A DNA stretch of 64,000 nucleotides from Planctomycetota bacterium (GCA_002748355.1 PDSF01000028.1:124001-188000), one strand, 5' to 3'; shown: positions 44,115-57,649, numbered from the stretch's first letter. The notes: generated by a model not told the origin, from the sequence alone. Numbers and translations: made by a program.

Positions 44115-45362
44115 TCAGCGCCAGTAGGGAAGTGGGCGGACCTGCAGGTTCTTGTAGCGCACCAGGGAGCCCGGGTCGTGCGCCTGTAGGGCGAAGGTGC
44201 CGCGGCCTAATAGGCGTCCTTTGAAGCCGGGCTCCCGTTTCACGTTGTCGGGTTCGGTGTAGTCCACGAGCAGTTTGCCATCGACGAAGACCTGGACATG
44301 CTTGCCGACGACGCGGAAACGCAGCTCGAACCAGCACTGATCCTTTGCCGGAGCCTCCTTGAGGTCGGCGACAGCGTAGAGACCGCCGGTGCGCCGCCAG
44401 TCATGTTGGCTGTTGTTGACCTGCACCTCGTAGCCCTTTTCCGGCCAGCCACCTTTCTGGAACTCGGTGTGGAAGTAGACCCCGGAGTTCGCCTTCGGCT
44501 CGGTCCAGACCAGGCATTTGAACTCGAAGTTCTTCCAGGAGTGATGGTGGATGGGGCCGGTATAGAAGGCATGGGCCCGGGGGCCGTTGACGACGATCGC
44601 GCCCTTATCGACACGCACCGAGCCCGGGTTCTCGCTTACGGTCCAGCCCTCGAGGCTCCTGCCGTCGAAGAGCGGCAGCCAGCCGCCGCCATCTCCGAGT
44701 TCGCGCAGGCGGATCTGGCGCCAGCCGACGCGCCACTTGGGGTCGCCGCGTACGGCGTGGACTTGGAGGCCAATGAAGCCGCGCTGGAAGCGGTCATCGC
44801 GGTAGTCGGCGATAGGGACGCCGTTGATCCAGGTGCGGATCACCGGGCCGACGGCGAGGACGCGGTAGTGGTTCCACTCACCTTTCTTGAAGGCGGCGCG
44901 GGCGAGCGGATTCTCTCGGAGTTCGCCGCGCCAGCCGCGGGCGGCCTCTTCGTAGATCCAGCCGGCGTTGCCGTTGGTCGAGATCTCGACCTGGGGGCCA
45001 TGTACGCGGCCTTTGTTGTAGATCGGCAGGGATTGGCTCCGGATCTGGCAGCCGGAGTTGAGATCGTCGTCGAAGAGCTTGGTCTCGAACTCCAGTTCGA
45101 AGTCGCCGTAGTAGCGCTTGGTGCAGAGGAAGGAGTTGGGGCTGCCCTTCGAGGTCGTGCCGATGATGACCCCATCGACGACTTTGTACTCGGCGGAACC
45201 GTTACGTCTGGTCCAGCCGTCGAGAGTTTTGCCGTCGAAGAGCGAGATCCACTGGCCGGCGGGCTTGGGGCCAGAAGCCTTTGCCTGCGAGCGAGCGGGA
45301 GAGAGGGGGAGGGCCATGGCGGAGCCGAGGGCGCAGCTGGCGAGGAGGTGACGGATACGCAT
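44115..45362 (-). CDS. Exported protein with two DUF1080 (3-keto-disaccharide hydrolase-type) domains
   Basis: A 415-residue protein. The start at 45362 opens a signal peptide (RHLLASCALGSAMALPLSPA). Two concanavalin-A-like DUF1080 domains follow, each starting with the same phrase: WISLFDGKTLDGWTRRNGSA (~38) and WLPLFDGRSLEGWTVSENPG (~225). Each also carries ELEFETK- or FEFKCL-type strands and the sets of Trp and Asp/Glu typical of the family. Members hydrolyse 3-keto-glycosides and are strongly expanded in planctomycetes. It is co-directional with rsmE, 9 bp away. Confidence 0.9.
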   Translation of the reverse strand: MRIRHLLASCALGSAMALPLSPARSQAKASGPKPAGQWISLFDGKTLDGWTRRNGSAEYKVVDGVIIGTTSKGSPNSFLCTKRYYGDFELEFETKLFDDDLNSGCQIRSQSLPIYNKGRVHGPQVEISTNGNAGWIYEEAARGWRGELRENPLARAAFKKGEWNHYRVLAVGPVIRTWINGVPIADYRDDRFQRGFIGLQVHAVRGDPKWRVGWRQIRLRELGDGGGWLPLFDGRSLEGWTVSENPGSVRVDKGAIVVNGPRAHAFYTGPIHHHSWKNFEFKCLVWTEPKANSGVYFHTEFQKGGWPEKGYEVQVNNSQHDWRRTGGLYAVADLKEAPAKDQCWFELRFRVVGKHVQVFVDGKLLVDYTEPDNVKREPGFKGRLLGRGTFALQAHDPGSLVRYKNLQVRPLPYWR

Positions 45363-45572
45363 GCGGCATAGCCTCGACAGGTGGAGCGCGGGGGTCAATG
45401 ACTGCTCCGATCTGAAGGGGCTGGGAGGATGCTCTCGAACCCCAGGGCTACCTGCGCGCGGTGATCTTTCCTCCGCCCGGGGCGGGGAGATGAGGAAGGG
45501 GGGGCCTCGAAAGCTCCTCTTCCTCGCTCTCCTTCTCGCATCGGCGAAGCGGCCCTGCCCTCAGCTGAGCGC

Positions 45573-46091
45573 TTACTTGTCCGATTGGGCGGCAGCCTGG
45601 CTGCCCGCCAGCTTGCCGATCTCCTTGTCCACGAGGTGGAGACCGCGGCCTTCGAGGCCGATCACCGCGATTTGGTCGAGGATGCCCCGGAACAGGGCCT
45701 CTTCCTCGTGTTGCTCACTGACGTACCACTGCAGGAAGTTGAAGGTCGCGAAGTCCTTCTGGTCGAGGGTGAGCTGGACCAGCTCGTTGATCTTCGAGGT
45801 GATGAACTGTTCGTGCTCGTAGGTGATCTGGAAGACGTCCTTGATGTCCTTGAAGCTGGACTGCGGGGCATCGAGGCTGCCGATTTTGACTTGGGAGCCG
45901 GTCTCGTTGACGTAGTTGAAGAGCCGGTGCATGTGCTCAAGCTCTTCGTCGGCATGGACGCGAAGGAACTGCGCCGCTCCATCCAAGCCCTCAGAGCGGC
46001 ACCAGGAGCACATCGCGAGATAGAGGTTGGATGAGAACTGCTCGAGATTGATCTGCTCGTTGAGTTTACTTAGTACGGTATTGGACAGCAT
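45573..46091 (-). CDS. ftnA: Ferritin (iron storage)
   Basis: A 172-residue four-helix-bundle non-haem ferritin of usual length. Ferroxidase-centre ligands are visible: Glu in NLEQFSSNLYLAM, the EELEHMH (ExxH) motif, and Glu/Gln residues in FLQWYVSEQHEEEALFR. Residue order matches bacterial FtnA rather than Bfr (no haem Met evidence). It stores iron in the cytoplasm. The upstream gap (46092-46267) holds an 8-bp triple repeat that may be its operator. Confidence 0.94.
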   Translation of the reverse strand: MLSNTVLSKLNEQINLEQFSSNLYLAMCSWCRSEGLDGAAQFLRVHADEELEHMHRLFNYVNETGSQVKIGSLDAPQSSFKDIKDVFQITYEHEQFITSKINELVQLTLDQKDFATFNFLQWYVSEQHEEEALFRGILDQIAVIGLEGRGLHLVDKEIGKLAGSQAAAQSDK

Positions 46092-46239
46092 GGTCAGGCC
46101 TCGCTGGGGTCTTTGGTGTTTGCCGTCTCGTCATGGCACCACCATCAAGGGAGCGCAGCGATCGTCGGCGGGAAAATTGGCCTGGAAATGCTAGCGGTGG
46201 GAACTGGGCATTACCATGTTGGCTATATTGCGAGGCGTT

Positions 46240-46263
46240 CTCGATAACGCGATAACTCGATAA
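46240..46263 (-). promoter_or_regulatory. Three 8-bp repeats upstream of ferritin
   Basis: Read on the minus strand: TTATCGAG, TTATCGCG, TTATCGAG in immediate succession, followed about 15 bp on by an AATATAGC AT-rich stretch. They lie 150-170 bp upstream of the ferritin ATG and just after the stop of the NamZ gene. This is a possible regulator site. Confidence 0.4.
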
Positions 46264-46267
46264 ACAC

Positions 46268-47470
46268 TTAGCTTTGATGGCTTGAGCGCAAATCACCGGG
46301 GTAAAGGAGCTGCGCTGTGCAGCGCTCGCGCCAGCCCGCGACTGCGACCTGAGTGAGCCCCGCGAGCGTCTCCGGATTCAGACCGATATCGATGGCTTCG
46401 CGCGCGGCGCTGCTGCCAGTCAGTATGTCAAAGGGCATGATCTCTTCCTCGTATTCGTAGGGCGGAGGCAGCCAGGCGAAGTCCTCCCCTAGGGCGAGCT
46501 TGGCGCTGCCGATGAGGGCGAGGGCCAGGGCGTAGGGGCGGATCCTCTCACGGTCGAGGCTGTGCACGAAGAGGCCGCTGCAGCTCTGCTTCGCATGCTT
46601 CTGGAAGGTCGGCTCGAAGCGAATGGGGCGTAGGGCAGCGCCAGCGCAGGCTTCGGCAAAGGGCGCAAGCTCCTGGAGCCATGCCCGCGGATCGAGCCCA
46701 GGGGCGCCGAGGATCTCGAAGGGCGTTGTCGTGCCGCGGCCCTCGGAGAGCTGGGTCCCTTCGAAGAGCACCATGCCGGGATAGATCTCGACCCCTTCGT
46801 TGCGCGGAAGGTTGGGGGAGCTCGGCACCCAGGGGCGGCCCAGCTCCTGCCAGCGCTGCTCTCGATGCCAGCCCTGGCAGGCCACGACCTGAAGATCCAG
46901 GTCGAGCTGGTCTTCGGCCGCGAGCAAGCGTGCTAGCTCGCCGAGGCTCAGGCCGTGTCGCATCGGGATGGACCAGAGGCCGACGAAACTCTCGAATCCC
47001 GGCTCCAGCACCGGGCCCTCGACGAGGGAGCCGACCGGGTTGGGGCGATCGAGGACCAATACCGGGACACCGGCCTTGGCGCAGGCACGCATGCAGAGCA
47101 GCAGGGTCCAAACGTAGGTGTAGACGCGGCAGCCGACGTCTTGCAGGTCGATAATGAAGAGGTCGAGCCCTTCGAGCATCTCGGGCCTAGGGGCGCGCTG
47201 CTCGGCATAGAGGGAATACACCGGCACCTCCAACTCGGGGTCGAAGCCGTGCCCGGTCTCGATCATGTTGTCCTGCTGCTCGCTCCAGAGGCCGTGCTGG
47301 GGGCCGAAGAGGGCGGCAAGCTGGCCGGGGAAGCGCCTCGCCAACAAGCGGTGGGCGTGTTGGAAGGAGGCGTCGACCGATGCTTGGTTCATCAGCAGAG
47401 CGAAGCGTGCCCCTTGGGCAAGAGGAGCCGGGGCATTCTCAAGAGCATGCTCAAGTCCTAGCTGCATCAT
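46268..47470 (-). CDS. namZ: DUF1343/NamZ-family exo-beta-N-acetylmuramidase
   Basis: A 400-residue protein with the DUF1343 hallmarks: FALLMNQASVDASFQHAH, LFGPQHGLW, a DLQDVGCRVYTYVWT segment (about 110-125) and VLVLDRPNPVGSLVEGP, then SEGRGTTTPFEILGAPG. Bacillus NamZ removes terminal MurNAc from peptidoglycan fragments. No signal peptide is seen, so a cytoplasmic muropeptide-recycling role is more likely than an exported one. The protein may begin at either of two adjacent Met codons. Confidence 0.92.
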   Translation of the reverse strand: MMQLGLEHALENAPAPLAQGARFALLMNQASVDASFQHAHRLLARRFPGQLAALFGPQHGLWSEQQDNMIETGHGFDPELEVPVYSLYAEQRAPRPEMLEGLDLFIIDLQDVGCRVYTYVWTLLLCMRACAKAGVPVLVLDRPNPVGSLVEGPVLEPGFESFVGLWSIPMRHGLSLGELARLLAAEDQLDLDLQVVACQGWHREQRWQELGRPWVPSSPNLPRNEGVEIYPGMVLFEGTQLSEGRGTTTPFEILGAPGLDPRAWLQELAPFAEACAGAALRPIRFEPTFQKHAKQSCSGLFVHSLDRERIRPYALALALIGSAKLALGEDFAWLPPPYEYEEEIMPFDILTGSSAAREAIDIGLNPETLAGLTQVAVAGWRERCTAQLLYPGDLRSSHQS

Positions 47471-47663
47471 CGTGAGATCCTGGAGGGGGAAGAGGCGGGG
47501 ACGCTACGCCTGCGGCAGTAGAGCAGCTTTTTCTGTCTGCCCAGACGTGATAGCTGCATGGCTGGATAGTAGGCCAAGATCCTCCGGCATCGGCGACTCG
47601 TTTTCGTCATGCTTTTCTGCATACTCCCAGGTCTTTACTGCGATCTATCCGGACTTTGGAGTT

Positions 47664-48719
47664 ATGGCCTCACGATACACGACCTACCTCGGCCTCTGTT
47701 TCTCCCTGCTCTTCGTGGCTGCCTTGCCGGCTCAGCGGCCCGCGCAGAAAGAAGCCGCGCAGAAAGCCTTGCAGAAAGAAGCCGCGCAGGATGTCGCCAA
47801 GAAAGCGCTGCGCCCCCGCGTTGCCGTGCTCGGCGCCAGCGTCAGCAACGGTTGCAGTTGCGGCATTATTTTGGCGGCGCAGAGCCCGGCTGGAAGGGCC
47901 TTGGCGCAGAGCGAAGAGTTCCTGGGGATTCCGCTGAGCCAGGAGGAGTATCTGCGGCGCAGCCGGGGAGTTTCTTTCCGGACGCTGATGGGGCCGCATT
48001 TCAAGAGCGCTGGGGTGCGTTTGCTGGATTACAGCGACACCATGTTCTTCATGAACCCTCGCAAGCGCGGCGGTAATCAGGTGCTTAAGGCCGTCAAACG
48101 CGAGGCCCAGCTGGTGTTCGGCGTCGACTTTTTATTCTGGTTTGTCTACGGCAGCCAGTGGGTGCCGGGGTCCTTCGACAGCAAGGAGGCTAGGGAGCAA
48201 GCTCGGCGTAAGCGGGACGCGGCCAAGCTCCAATTCGGCCTCGACTTGATCGAGAAGAGCATATTGCCTTCCGGGGCGACGATCGTGATCGGGACCATTC
48301 CCGACATGCGTGGCTGTGACCCGCGAGTGCTGCCCAGTAGCGGTATCCCCCCGATCCGGACCGTGCTCTGGGCGAACAAGAAGATCCGCGCCTTTGCGAA
48401 CAAGCACGAGCGGGTTTTGCTGTATCCGCTCTTCCAGCGTGCCGCGGCAATGCGTTCGGGATCTTACAAGATCGGCGAGGGAGAGGATGCTCGCTATGGC
48501 AGTGTCGCCGGGCTCCTGCAGGTCGACATGCTGCATGCCACGCGTTTGGGGTCGGCAGTTCTGGTCTATGACCTCTTGGGCTGGCTCAGGCAGAACTTGC
48601 CCAAGGACCATGTTTGTTATCCAGCTGCGCCGCAGCTGAACTCCTTACTCAAGATCGCCAAGGCGGAAAAGGCCTTCGCAGCCCTTCCGCAAGAGCCTGC
48701 AGGGAAAGTAAGAAAGTAA
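47664..48719 (+). CDS. Exported SGNH-hydrolase-like protein
   Basis: A 351-residue protein. The ATG at 47664 opens a signal peptide (SRYTTYLGLCFSLLFVAALP). A lysine/alanine-rich repeat (QKEAAQKALQKEAAQ) follows. The domain begins with VAVLGASVSNGCSCG (GxSxxxG, similar to block I of GDSL/SGNH esterases), with IVIGTIPD resembling block III and a terminal VDMLHATRLGSAVLVYDLLG resembling the DxxH block V. The catalytic set is plausible but not certain. It is divergent from namZ; its end carries an 8-bp tandem array. Confidence 0.65.
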   Translation: MASRYTTYLGLCFSLLFVAALPAQRPAQKEAAQKALQKEAAQDVAKKALRPRVAVLGASVSNGCSCGIILAAQSPAGRALAQSEEFLGIPLSQEEYLRRSRGVSFRTLMGPHFKSAGVRLLDYSDTMFFMNPRKRGGNQVLKAVKREAQLVFGVDFLFWFVYGSQWVPGSFDSKEAREQARRKRDAAKLQFGLDLIEKSILPSGATIVIGTIPDMRGCDPRVLPSSGIPPIRTVLWANKKIRAFANKHERVLLYPLFQRAAAMRSGSYKIGEGEDARYGSVAGLLQVDMLHATRLGSAVLVYDLLGWLRQNLPKDHVCYPAAPQLNSLLKIAKAEKAFAALPQEPAGKVRK

Positions 48720-48730
48720 GAAAGTAAGAA
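48704..48730 (+). repeat. 8-bp tandem array straddling a stop codon
   Basis: Three units of GAAAGTAA plus GAA. The TAA triplets at 48709, 48717 (the real stop) and 48725 lie in three different frames. Confidence 0.9.
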
Positions 48731-52992
<4,262 letters not shown>

Positions 52993-53008
52993 TCATCGAG
53001 GGCTGGAC

Positions 53009-54787
53009 ATGCAGCTAACGACTCTTGACGTGCTCACCTTCGTAGCGTTTTTGGCGCTCGTAGTCTTTGTTTCGCTTTGGGCTTCGCGCAAGGAGAAAAG
53101 TGGCGAGGATTACTTCCTCGCTGGGCGCAAACTGACCTGGCCCTTGATCGGCTTCTCGCTGATCGCCTCGAATATCTCGACTGAGCACTTCGTCGGGATG
53201 GCGGGCTCGGCCTTCGGTCGTATTGGACTGGCGATCGCCAGCTACGAATGGATGGCGGCGATTACCCTGGTGATCGTTGCTTGGTGGTTGCTGCCCAAAT
53301 TCTTGAAGTGCGGCATCTACACGATGCCGGAGTATCTCGAATACCGCTACGACGGCGCCACGCGCAGCATCATGGCCGTGTACCTGATGCTGCTCTACGT
53401 GCTGGCGCTATTGGCGACGGTGCTCTACAGCGGCGCCCAAGGGCTCAACGGGATCTTTGGCTTCCCCGAGATGATGGTGGATAGCTTCGGCATGAGCGCC
53501 GAAAACGCGGTCTACTGGAGCACGGTGGCCGGGGCCTGGTTTATCGGCATCGTTGCGGCGATCTACACGGTATACGGCGGCCTCAAGGCTGTGGTCTGGT
53601 CGGATCTTCTGCAGGGGGCCGCGCTGCTGATCGGCGGCGCCCTGGTGCTCTACCTCGGGCTCAAGATCGTGGGCGGAGGCAGCGTCGGCGAAGACGGTGG
53701 CGTAGTCGGCGGCAGTGTGATGGAGGGGTGGAGGATCTTCTCCGAACAGAATGCCGACAAGCTGCACGTGGTGCTGCCGTGGAACGACCCCGACGTCCCC
53801 TGGCTCGCGGTCTTCGTCGGCGGACTCTGGATCCCCAACCTGTTTTATTGGGGGCTCAACCAGTTCATTACCCAGCGAACCCTTGGGGCCAAGTCGCTGG
53901 CGGAGGGGCAGCGAGGCATCTTCCTCGCCTGTTTCTTCAAGCTCTTGATCCCCTTCATCATTGTCATCCCCGGGATTATCGCTTTTCAGCTCTACGGCGA
54001 TGCCGTGCTGGCCAAGGCGGGTGGCGATGTCGCTAAGGCCGGCGAGCTAGCGTATCCGCACCTGATCGCCACCATCATGCCGCCGGTGCTGCGAGGGGTG
54101 ATGCTGGCGGCCCTGGCTGGTGCGGTGATGAGTTCGTTCAACTCGGGGATCAATTCAGCGGCGACGATCTACACCATCGATATCTACAAACGCTACCTGC
54201 GACCGAATGCCGAGACTGGGCAGCAGATGCGTATGGGGCGTATTGCCACTGCGGTGATCGCGATTGCCGCCTGCCTGATCGCGCCGCTGCCGGGGAGCTT
54301 TGAGGGGGTCTTCGCCTATATCCAGGAGATCTGGGGCTTTATTAGTCCGGGGATCGTAGCGGCCTTCCTCTTTGGCATCCTCCTGCCGCGGGCGCCGGTA
54401 TTTGCCGGTAAGTTGGTGCTGCTACTCGGGCCGCTGCTCTACGCGATATGCCGGGTGCCGAAGTGGGTCCTCGACGGGCAGGGTTACAAGATCCTCGCTG
54501 ACGAATCGGGCTCGCGCGTCGTGCAGCAGCTGGGGACGGAGCAGGTGACGGTCGAGGGGCCCTTGGCCTGGGTCTACTCGTTCAACAACCTGGCCTTCTT
54601 GCACCACATGGCGCTGGTCTTCTTGGTGCTCGCGGCAGTGATGCTGCTGGCGACCAAGCTGAAGCCGCTGGCGCAGCCGGTGAGCTATCCCAATAGCGGC
54701 CTCGATGTGCGGGTGCCCATGAGCTCCTATGTCTTGGGCAGCCTGATCATCGCGGCGACGGTGCTGCTCTACGTGCTCTTCTGGTAG
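53009..54787 (+). CDS. Sodium:solute symporter (SSS family), probable sugar uptake
   Basis: A 592-residue inner-membrane protein with about 13-14 helices. SSS features include SGEDYFLAGRKLTWPLIGFS, ASNISTEHFVGMAG and the VMSSFNSGINSAATIYTIDI region. It resembles SGLT/VSGLT more than the proline or pantothenate branches. Directly downstream of the beta-galactosidase with GAGGG in the spacer, it probably imports released galactose or another hexose, which would link to galE at 2.4 kb. The stop lies in a 9-bp direct repeat. Confidence 0.92.
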   Translation: MQLTTLDVLTFVAFLALVVFVSLWASRKEKSGEDYFLAGRKLTWPLIGFSLIASNISTEHFVGMAGSAFGRIGLAIASYEWMAAITLVIVAWWLLPKFLKCGIYTMPEYLEYRYDGATRSIMAVYLMLLYVLALLATVLYSGAQGLNGIFGFPEMMVDSFGMSAENAVYWSTVAGAWFIGIVAAIYTVYGGLKAVVWSDLLQGAALLIGGALVLYLGLKIVGGGSVGEDGGVVGGSVMEGWRIFSEQNADKLHVVLPWNDPDVPWLAVFVGGLWIPNLFYWGLNQFITQRTLGAKSLAEGQRGIFLACFFKLLIPFIIVIPGIIAFQLYGDAVLAKAGGDVAKAGELAYPHLIATIMPPVLRGVMLAALAGAVMSSFNSGINSAATIYTIDIYKRYLRPNAETGQQMRMGRIATAVIAIAACLIAPLPGSFEGVFAYIQEIWGFISPGIVAAFLFGILLPRAPVFAGKLVLLLGPLLYAICRVPKWVLDGQGYKILADESGSRVVQQLGTEQVTVEGPLAWVYSFNNLAFLHHMALVFLVLAAVMLLATKLKPLAQPVSYPNSGLDVRVPMSSYVLGSLIIAATVLLYVLFW

Positions 54788-54801
54788 CTCTTGTAGCTCT
54801 C
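54784..54801 (+). repeat. 9-bp direct repeat at the symporter stop
   Basis: GTAGCTCTT followed by GTAGCTCTC; the first TAG is the real stop, the second is in the same frame and a third TAG at 54804 is shifted. The convergent MetX-Hom gene ends in the same few bases. Confidence 0.7.
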
Positions 54802-54802
54802 G

Positions 54803-57040
54803 CTAGCAGGGCAGCCGTGGCAGCATCCCGGGGCCGGCTTCGGCGAAGGATGCGGCATCGCCGCGGAGGTCCAAGCCGAGGCTTTTGGGGAGGCTGGGGG
54901 CGAGGATGCTCTCTTGGTAGAGGGGGAAGCGTCCGCTCCAGCTCTGGCGCGGGTTCATGAGCCCAATCAGGTCGCCGAGCAAGGCCATCGCCACCGGGAA
55001 GCTGTCGCCCGCCGGCCCGCTTTGGACGAACTGCCCGTGCTTGTTGGTCTCGATCACGACCAGGTGCTCGTTGCCGGAAGTTCTGGCGAAGAGGCTGTCT
55101 TGCGGCACCGCCATCGGCGACACGCAGGCTTCGACCTGTCCAGCGTCTATTCGCGCGTAGGCGAGGAGGCGGATGACGTATCCAGTGTTGGCGCTGCGCT
55201 GGACTAGCTCGGCGTTGAGATCATGGATTCCTCGCACGAGTTCTTGGGGCAGGGTCACGCGCTTGCCGAGTGCTCGGGTCAGCAGGTGCGCGAGCTTCTG
55301 GGCGCTGTCCCAAGCCGAGAGGTCGAGCTGGGGATCAGGATCGCAAAGACCCTCCTGCTGGGCTTTCTTGAGAGCTTCCTCCAGGGTGCTGGTGCTGGTG
55401 AGTTCCTCCAGGACCCGATTGCAGGTGGCCGAGAACATGGCGCGGATGCTCCGCACCTGGCCCTGCTGGAGTAGCCGGTCGCTGGTGTTCAGCAGGGGCC
55501 AGGAGGCAGCGATGGCGTCGCGGTAGACGAACTGCGAGGCGCTCTTGGCCGCAAGTTGCTCGAGCTCCTCGCCGTGGGCACGAGCCAGGGCCTTGCTTGG
55601 GCTCAGCACCGAAATCCCCCTGGAGAGGAAGCTCGCGACCTGATCCTTGCAGTCGAGGTTCCCAGTGAGTTCAAGGACTAGGTCGAGTTCCTCCTCTGTG
55701 GCAAAGGCGGCCGGGTCGCTGCGAAAGCGCAGTCCCTCGAACTCGCCTGCTCGTTCGGCATCGGGGTCACAGACCGCGGCGATCTCGATGCGGAGCCGGT
55801 GCTGCTCGAGGATTTGCTCTTCTTGCTCGTGCAGCAGCTGGACGAAGTCCTTCGCCAGCTCGCCGCCGCCGAGTAGGCCCAGCCGCACCAGCTTTGCTTC
55901 GCGCTCGCTGACGCTCGGCAGGGCCGCCTCTTCGCCATCGAGGAATTCCCGGAGGAAGCCGCCGATCTGCTGGGTTTCGAGGAGAAAGGCGTCATGTCCA
56001 TGTGGGGAGCGGATCTCGCGATATTGGACGTCTCCCCCGAGCTGGCGGAGTAGGTCGGCGCCAAAGAGCACTTCCTTGGCGGGGTAGAGATTGTCGCTGG
56101 AGATCCCCAGCACCAGCATCTTGCTGCGCACCTGGCGCAGGGCCTGGCTGAGGTCGCCGCGCCCTTCGCCGACGTCGTGCAGGTCCATCGCCCGGCTGAA
56201 GAGGAGGTAGGTGTAGGGGTCGTAACGCTTGACGATGCGCTTGCCGTGGAAGCGCAGCCAGGACTCGATATTGAAGACCCCGGGCTTGGCGAGGCTGCCC
56301 TTGGGCTTTTGGAACCATTCGCGCCCGAAGCGCTCCTCGAGCCCTGGGCTCGAGCGATAACTCAGCATGCCGATGCCGCGGGCGAGCATCTGGCCTAGCT
56401 TGCCGACCACCTCTTCGCCGTCGAGGTCCTGTTCGATGCCGCGGCGCTGCAGCCAGTTGAGCCCGATCTGGTGGGCGCTGGTTACCAGGGGCGCGGCGAC
56501 TACGACACAGCGTTCGGCCAGGTCTGGCTCTTCGATGGCCCACTCCCAGGCGATCATGCCGCCCATCGAGGGGCCGATGACCAGGGCCAGCTTGTCGACC
56601 CCGATTTGGTCGAGGAAGAGCTTTTGCACCCGCATTATGTCGCGCGGGGTGAGCAGCGGGAATCGCTTGAGCCTGGGCTTGCCGTCGGGCCCCGGGGAGC
56701 GCGGCCCGGTCGTGCCGTAGCAGCTGCCGAGCAAGTTGGGGCAGAGCACCTGGTAGCGATCGGTGTCGATGGCGCGGCCGGGGCCGATGAGCTCTTCCCA
56801 GAAGCCGCGTGGCTGCTCGGCGAACTCCCCGGTCGCGTGGGGGTCCGCCGTCATCGGGTGGACCAGGAGCACGACGTTGTCGCCAGTGGCGTTGCGCTGC
56901 CCCCAGGACTCGTAGCAGACCTGCAGTTCGTGCAGCTCGCCGCCCATTTGGGTCTGGAAGGGGGCGTCTAGGGGGATTTCCACGAACTGCCCCAGCTCCT
57001 TGGTCGGAGAGTCCCAGATCAGCTCACGGTCTTCGTTCAT
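54803..57040 (-). CDS. Fused homoserine O-acetyltransferase (MetX) and homoserine dehydrogenase
   Basis: A 745-residue protein. The start at 57040 has an AGAAGAG site upstream; a slightly longer start at 57052 has none. Residues 1 to ~370 are an alpha/beta-hydrolase of the MetX type: VLLVHPMTADPHATG, nucleophile in VIGPSMGGMIAWEWA, LARGIGMLSYRS, and the His in SPHGHDAFLLE. Residues ~385-745 are a homoserine dehydrogenase: VRLGLLGGGELAKDF, LVLELTGN, SFLSRGISVLSPSKALARAH, and YRDAIAASWPLL (the usual EASVAGGIP region, divergent). The two catalyse consecutive steps, aspartate semialdehyde to homoserine to O-acetylhomoserine, committing carbon to methionine. There is no aspartokinase or ACT domain. 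Confidence 0.88.
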   Translation of the reverse strand: MNEDRELIWDSPTKELGQFVEIPLDAPFQTQMGGELHELQVCYESWGQRNATGDNVVLLVHPMTADPHATGEFAEQPRGFWEELIGPGRAIDTDRYQVLCPNLLGSCYGTTGPRSPGPDGKPRLKRFPLLTPRDIMRVQKLFLDQIGVDKLALVIGPSMGGMIAWEWAIEEPDLAERCVVVAAPLVTSAHQIGLNWLQRRGIEQDLDGEEVVGKLGQMLARGIGMLSYRSSPGLEERFGREWFQKPKGSLAKPGVFNIESWLRFHGKRIVKRYDPYTYLLFSRAMDLHDVGEGRGDLSQALRQVRSKMLVLGISSDNLYPAKEVLFGADLLRQLGGDVQYREIRSPHGHDAFLLETQQIGGFLREFLDGEEAALPSVSEREAKLVRLGLLGGGELAKDFVQLLHEQEEQILEQHRLRIEIAAVCDPDAERAGEFEGLRFRSDPAAFATEEELDLVLELTGNLDCKDQVASFLSRGISVLSPSKALARAHGEELEQLAAKSASQFVYRDAIAASWPLLNTSDRLLQQGQVRSIRAMFSATCNRVLEELTSTSTLEEALKKAQQEGLCDPDPQLDLSAWDSAQKLAHLLTRALGKRVTLPQELVRGIHDLNAELVQRSANTGYVIRLLAYARIDAGQVEACVSPMAVPQDSLFARTSGNEHLVVIETNKHGQFVQSGPAGDSFPVAMALLGDLIGLMNPRQSWSGRFPLYQESILAPSLPKSLGLDLRGDAASFAEAGPGMLPRLPC

Positions 57041-57363
57041 TGCTCTTCTCATGCAGGTGCCGGGAAAACGGATCTGGCAGAGATAGCAGCGGGGTGGGGG
57101 TGGGGCCAGCGAGAGTTCTGACGATGCGCTGCTGCCTGGGGCCAGCTTGCGCCGGCGGCTGGGATATGGCCCTGAAGGGGGGCCGCCCTCGCCCAGAGGA
57201 TCGCGAAGGAAATCGAGGGCAAGGGCATGCTTCCCAGGACTCGCTTCGGCAAGATTCTTCGCTGCCAGCTCTGCGCTCCGGAAACGGGCGGGGAGCTTCC
57301 TGGCCTTTGCAACCTCGAACCTTTGAACGCTCGAAGAGGACTTGCGCCTCTTTCGCGCAACGC

Positions 57364-57385
57364 CAGGGCCCGCCCCGCGGGCCTG
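57364..57385 (+). promoter_or_regulatory. Leader hairpin before the acyl carrier protein gene
   Basis: CAGGGCCCGC pairs with GCGGGCCTG (one bulged G) directly upstream of the ACP ribosome-binding site. It could control initiation or stabilise the mRNA. The 57041-57400 gap between divergent genes holds nothing else I can assign. Confidence 0.35.
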
Positions 57386-57400
57386 AGATGGAGAACTCTC

Positions 57401-57649
57401 ATGACTGATATGCACGAAGCCATCAAGGAATACGTCATCGACGAATACATCGACGAGGATGATGACATCGAGGTCGAAAACGACACGCCGCTGATCTCGT
57501 CCGGCATCGTGGACAGCTTCTCGATGGTGTCGCTGAAAGCCTTCGTCGAGAAGAAATACGGCATCAGCCTTCCCGACAGCGAGGCGACGCCGGAAGCCTT
57601 CGACACGGTGGACGCCATCGTCACCCTGGTCAAGAAGTTCCAGAGCTGA
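57401..57649 (+). CDS. Acyl carrier protein
   Basis: An 82-residue acidic protein. The ATG at 57401 follows GGAGAAC. The phosphopantetheine site is SSGIVDSFSMVSL (Ser39), with the usual helical surroundings and an acidic start (DEYIDEDDDIEVEND). It is not the housekeeping fatty-acid AcpP by context: no fab genes are near, and the next gene, 18 bp on, is a CoA-dependent-type aminoacyl condensing enzyme. It probably carries the acyl group used by that enzyme. Confidence 0.9.
   Translation: MTDMHEAIKEYVIDEYIDEDDDIEVENDTPLISSGIVDSFSMVSLKAFVEKKYGISLPDSEATPEAFDTVDAIVTLVKKFQS

Noticed and set aside
57041..57400. SAM or other riboswitch upstream of MetX-Hom
   Set aside because: No conserved SAM-I, SAM-II or SAM/SAH core sequence could be found on the minus strand.
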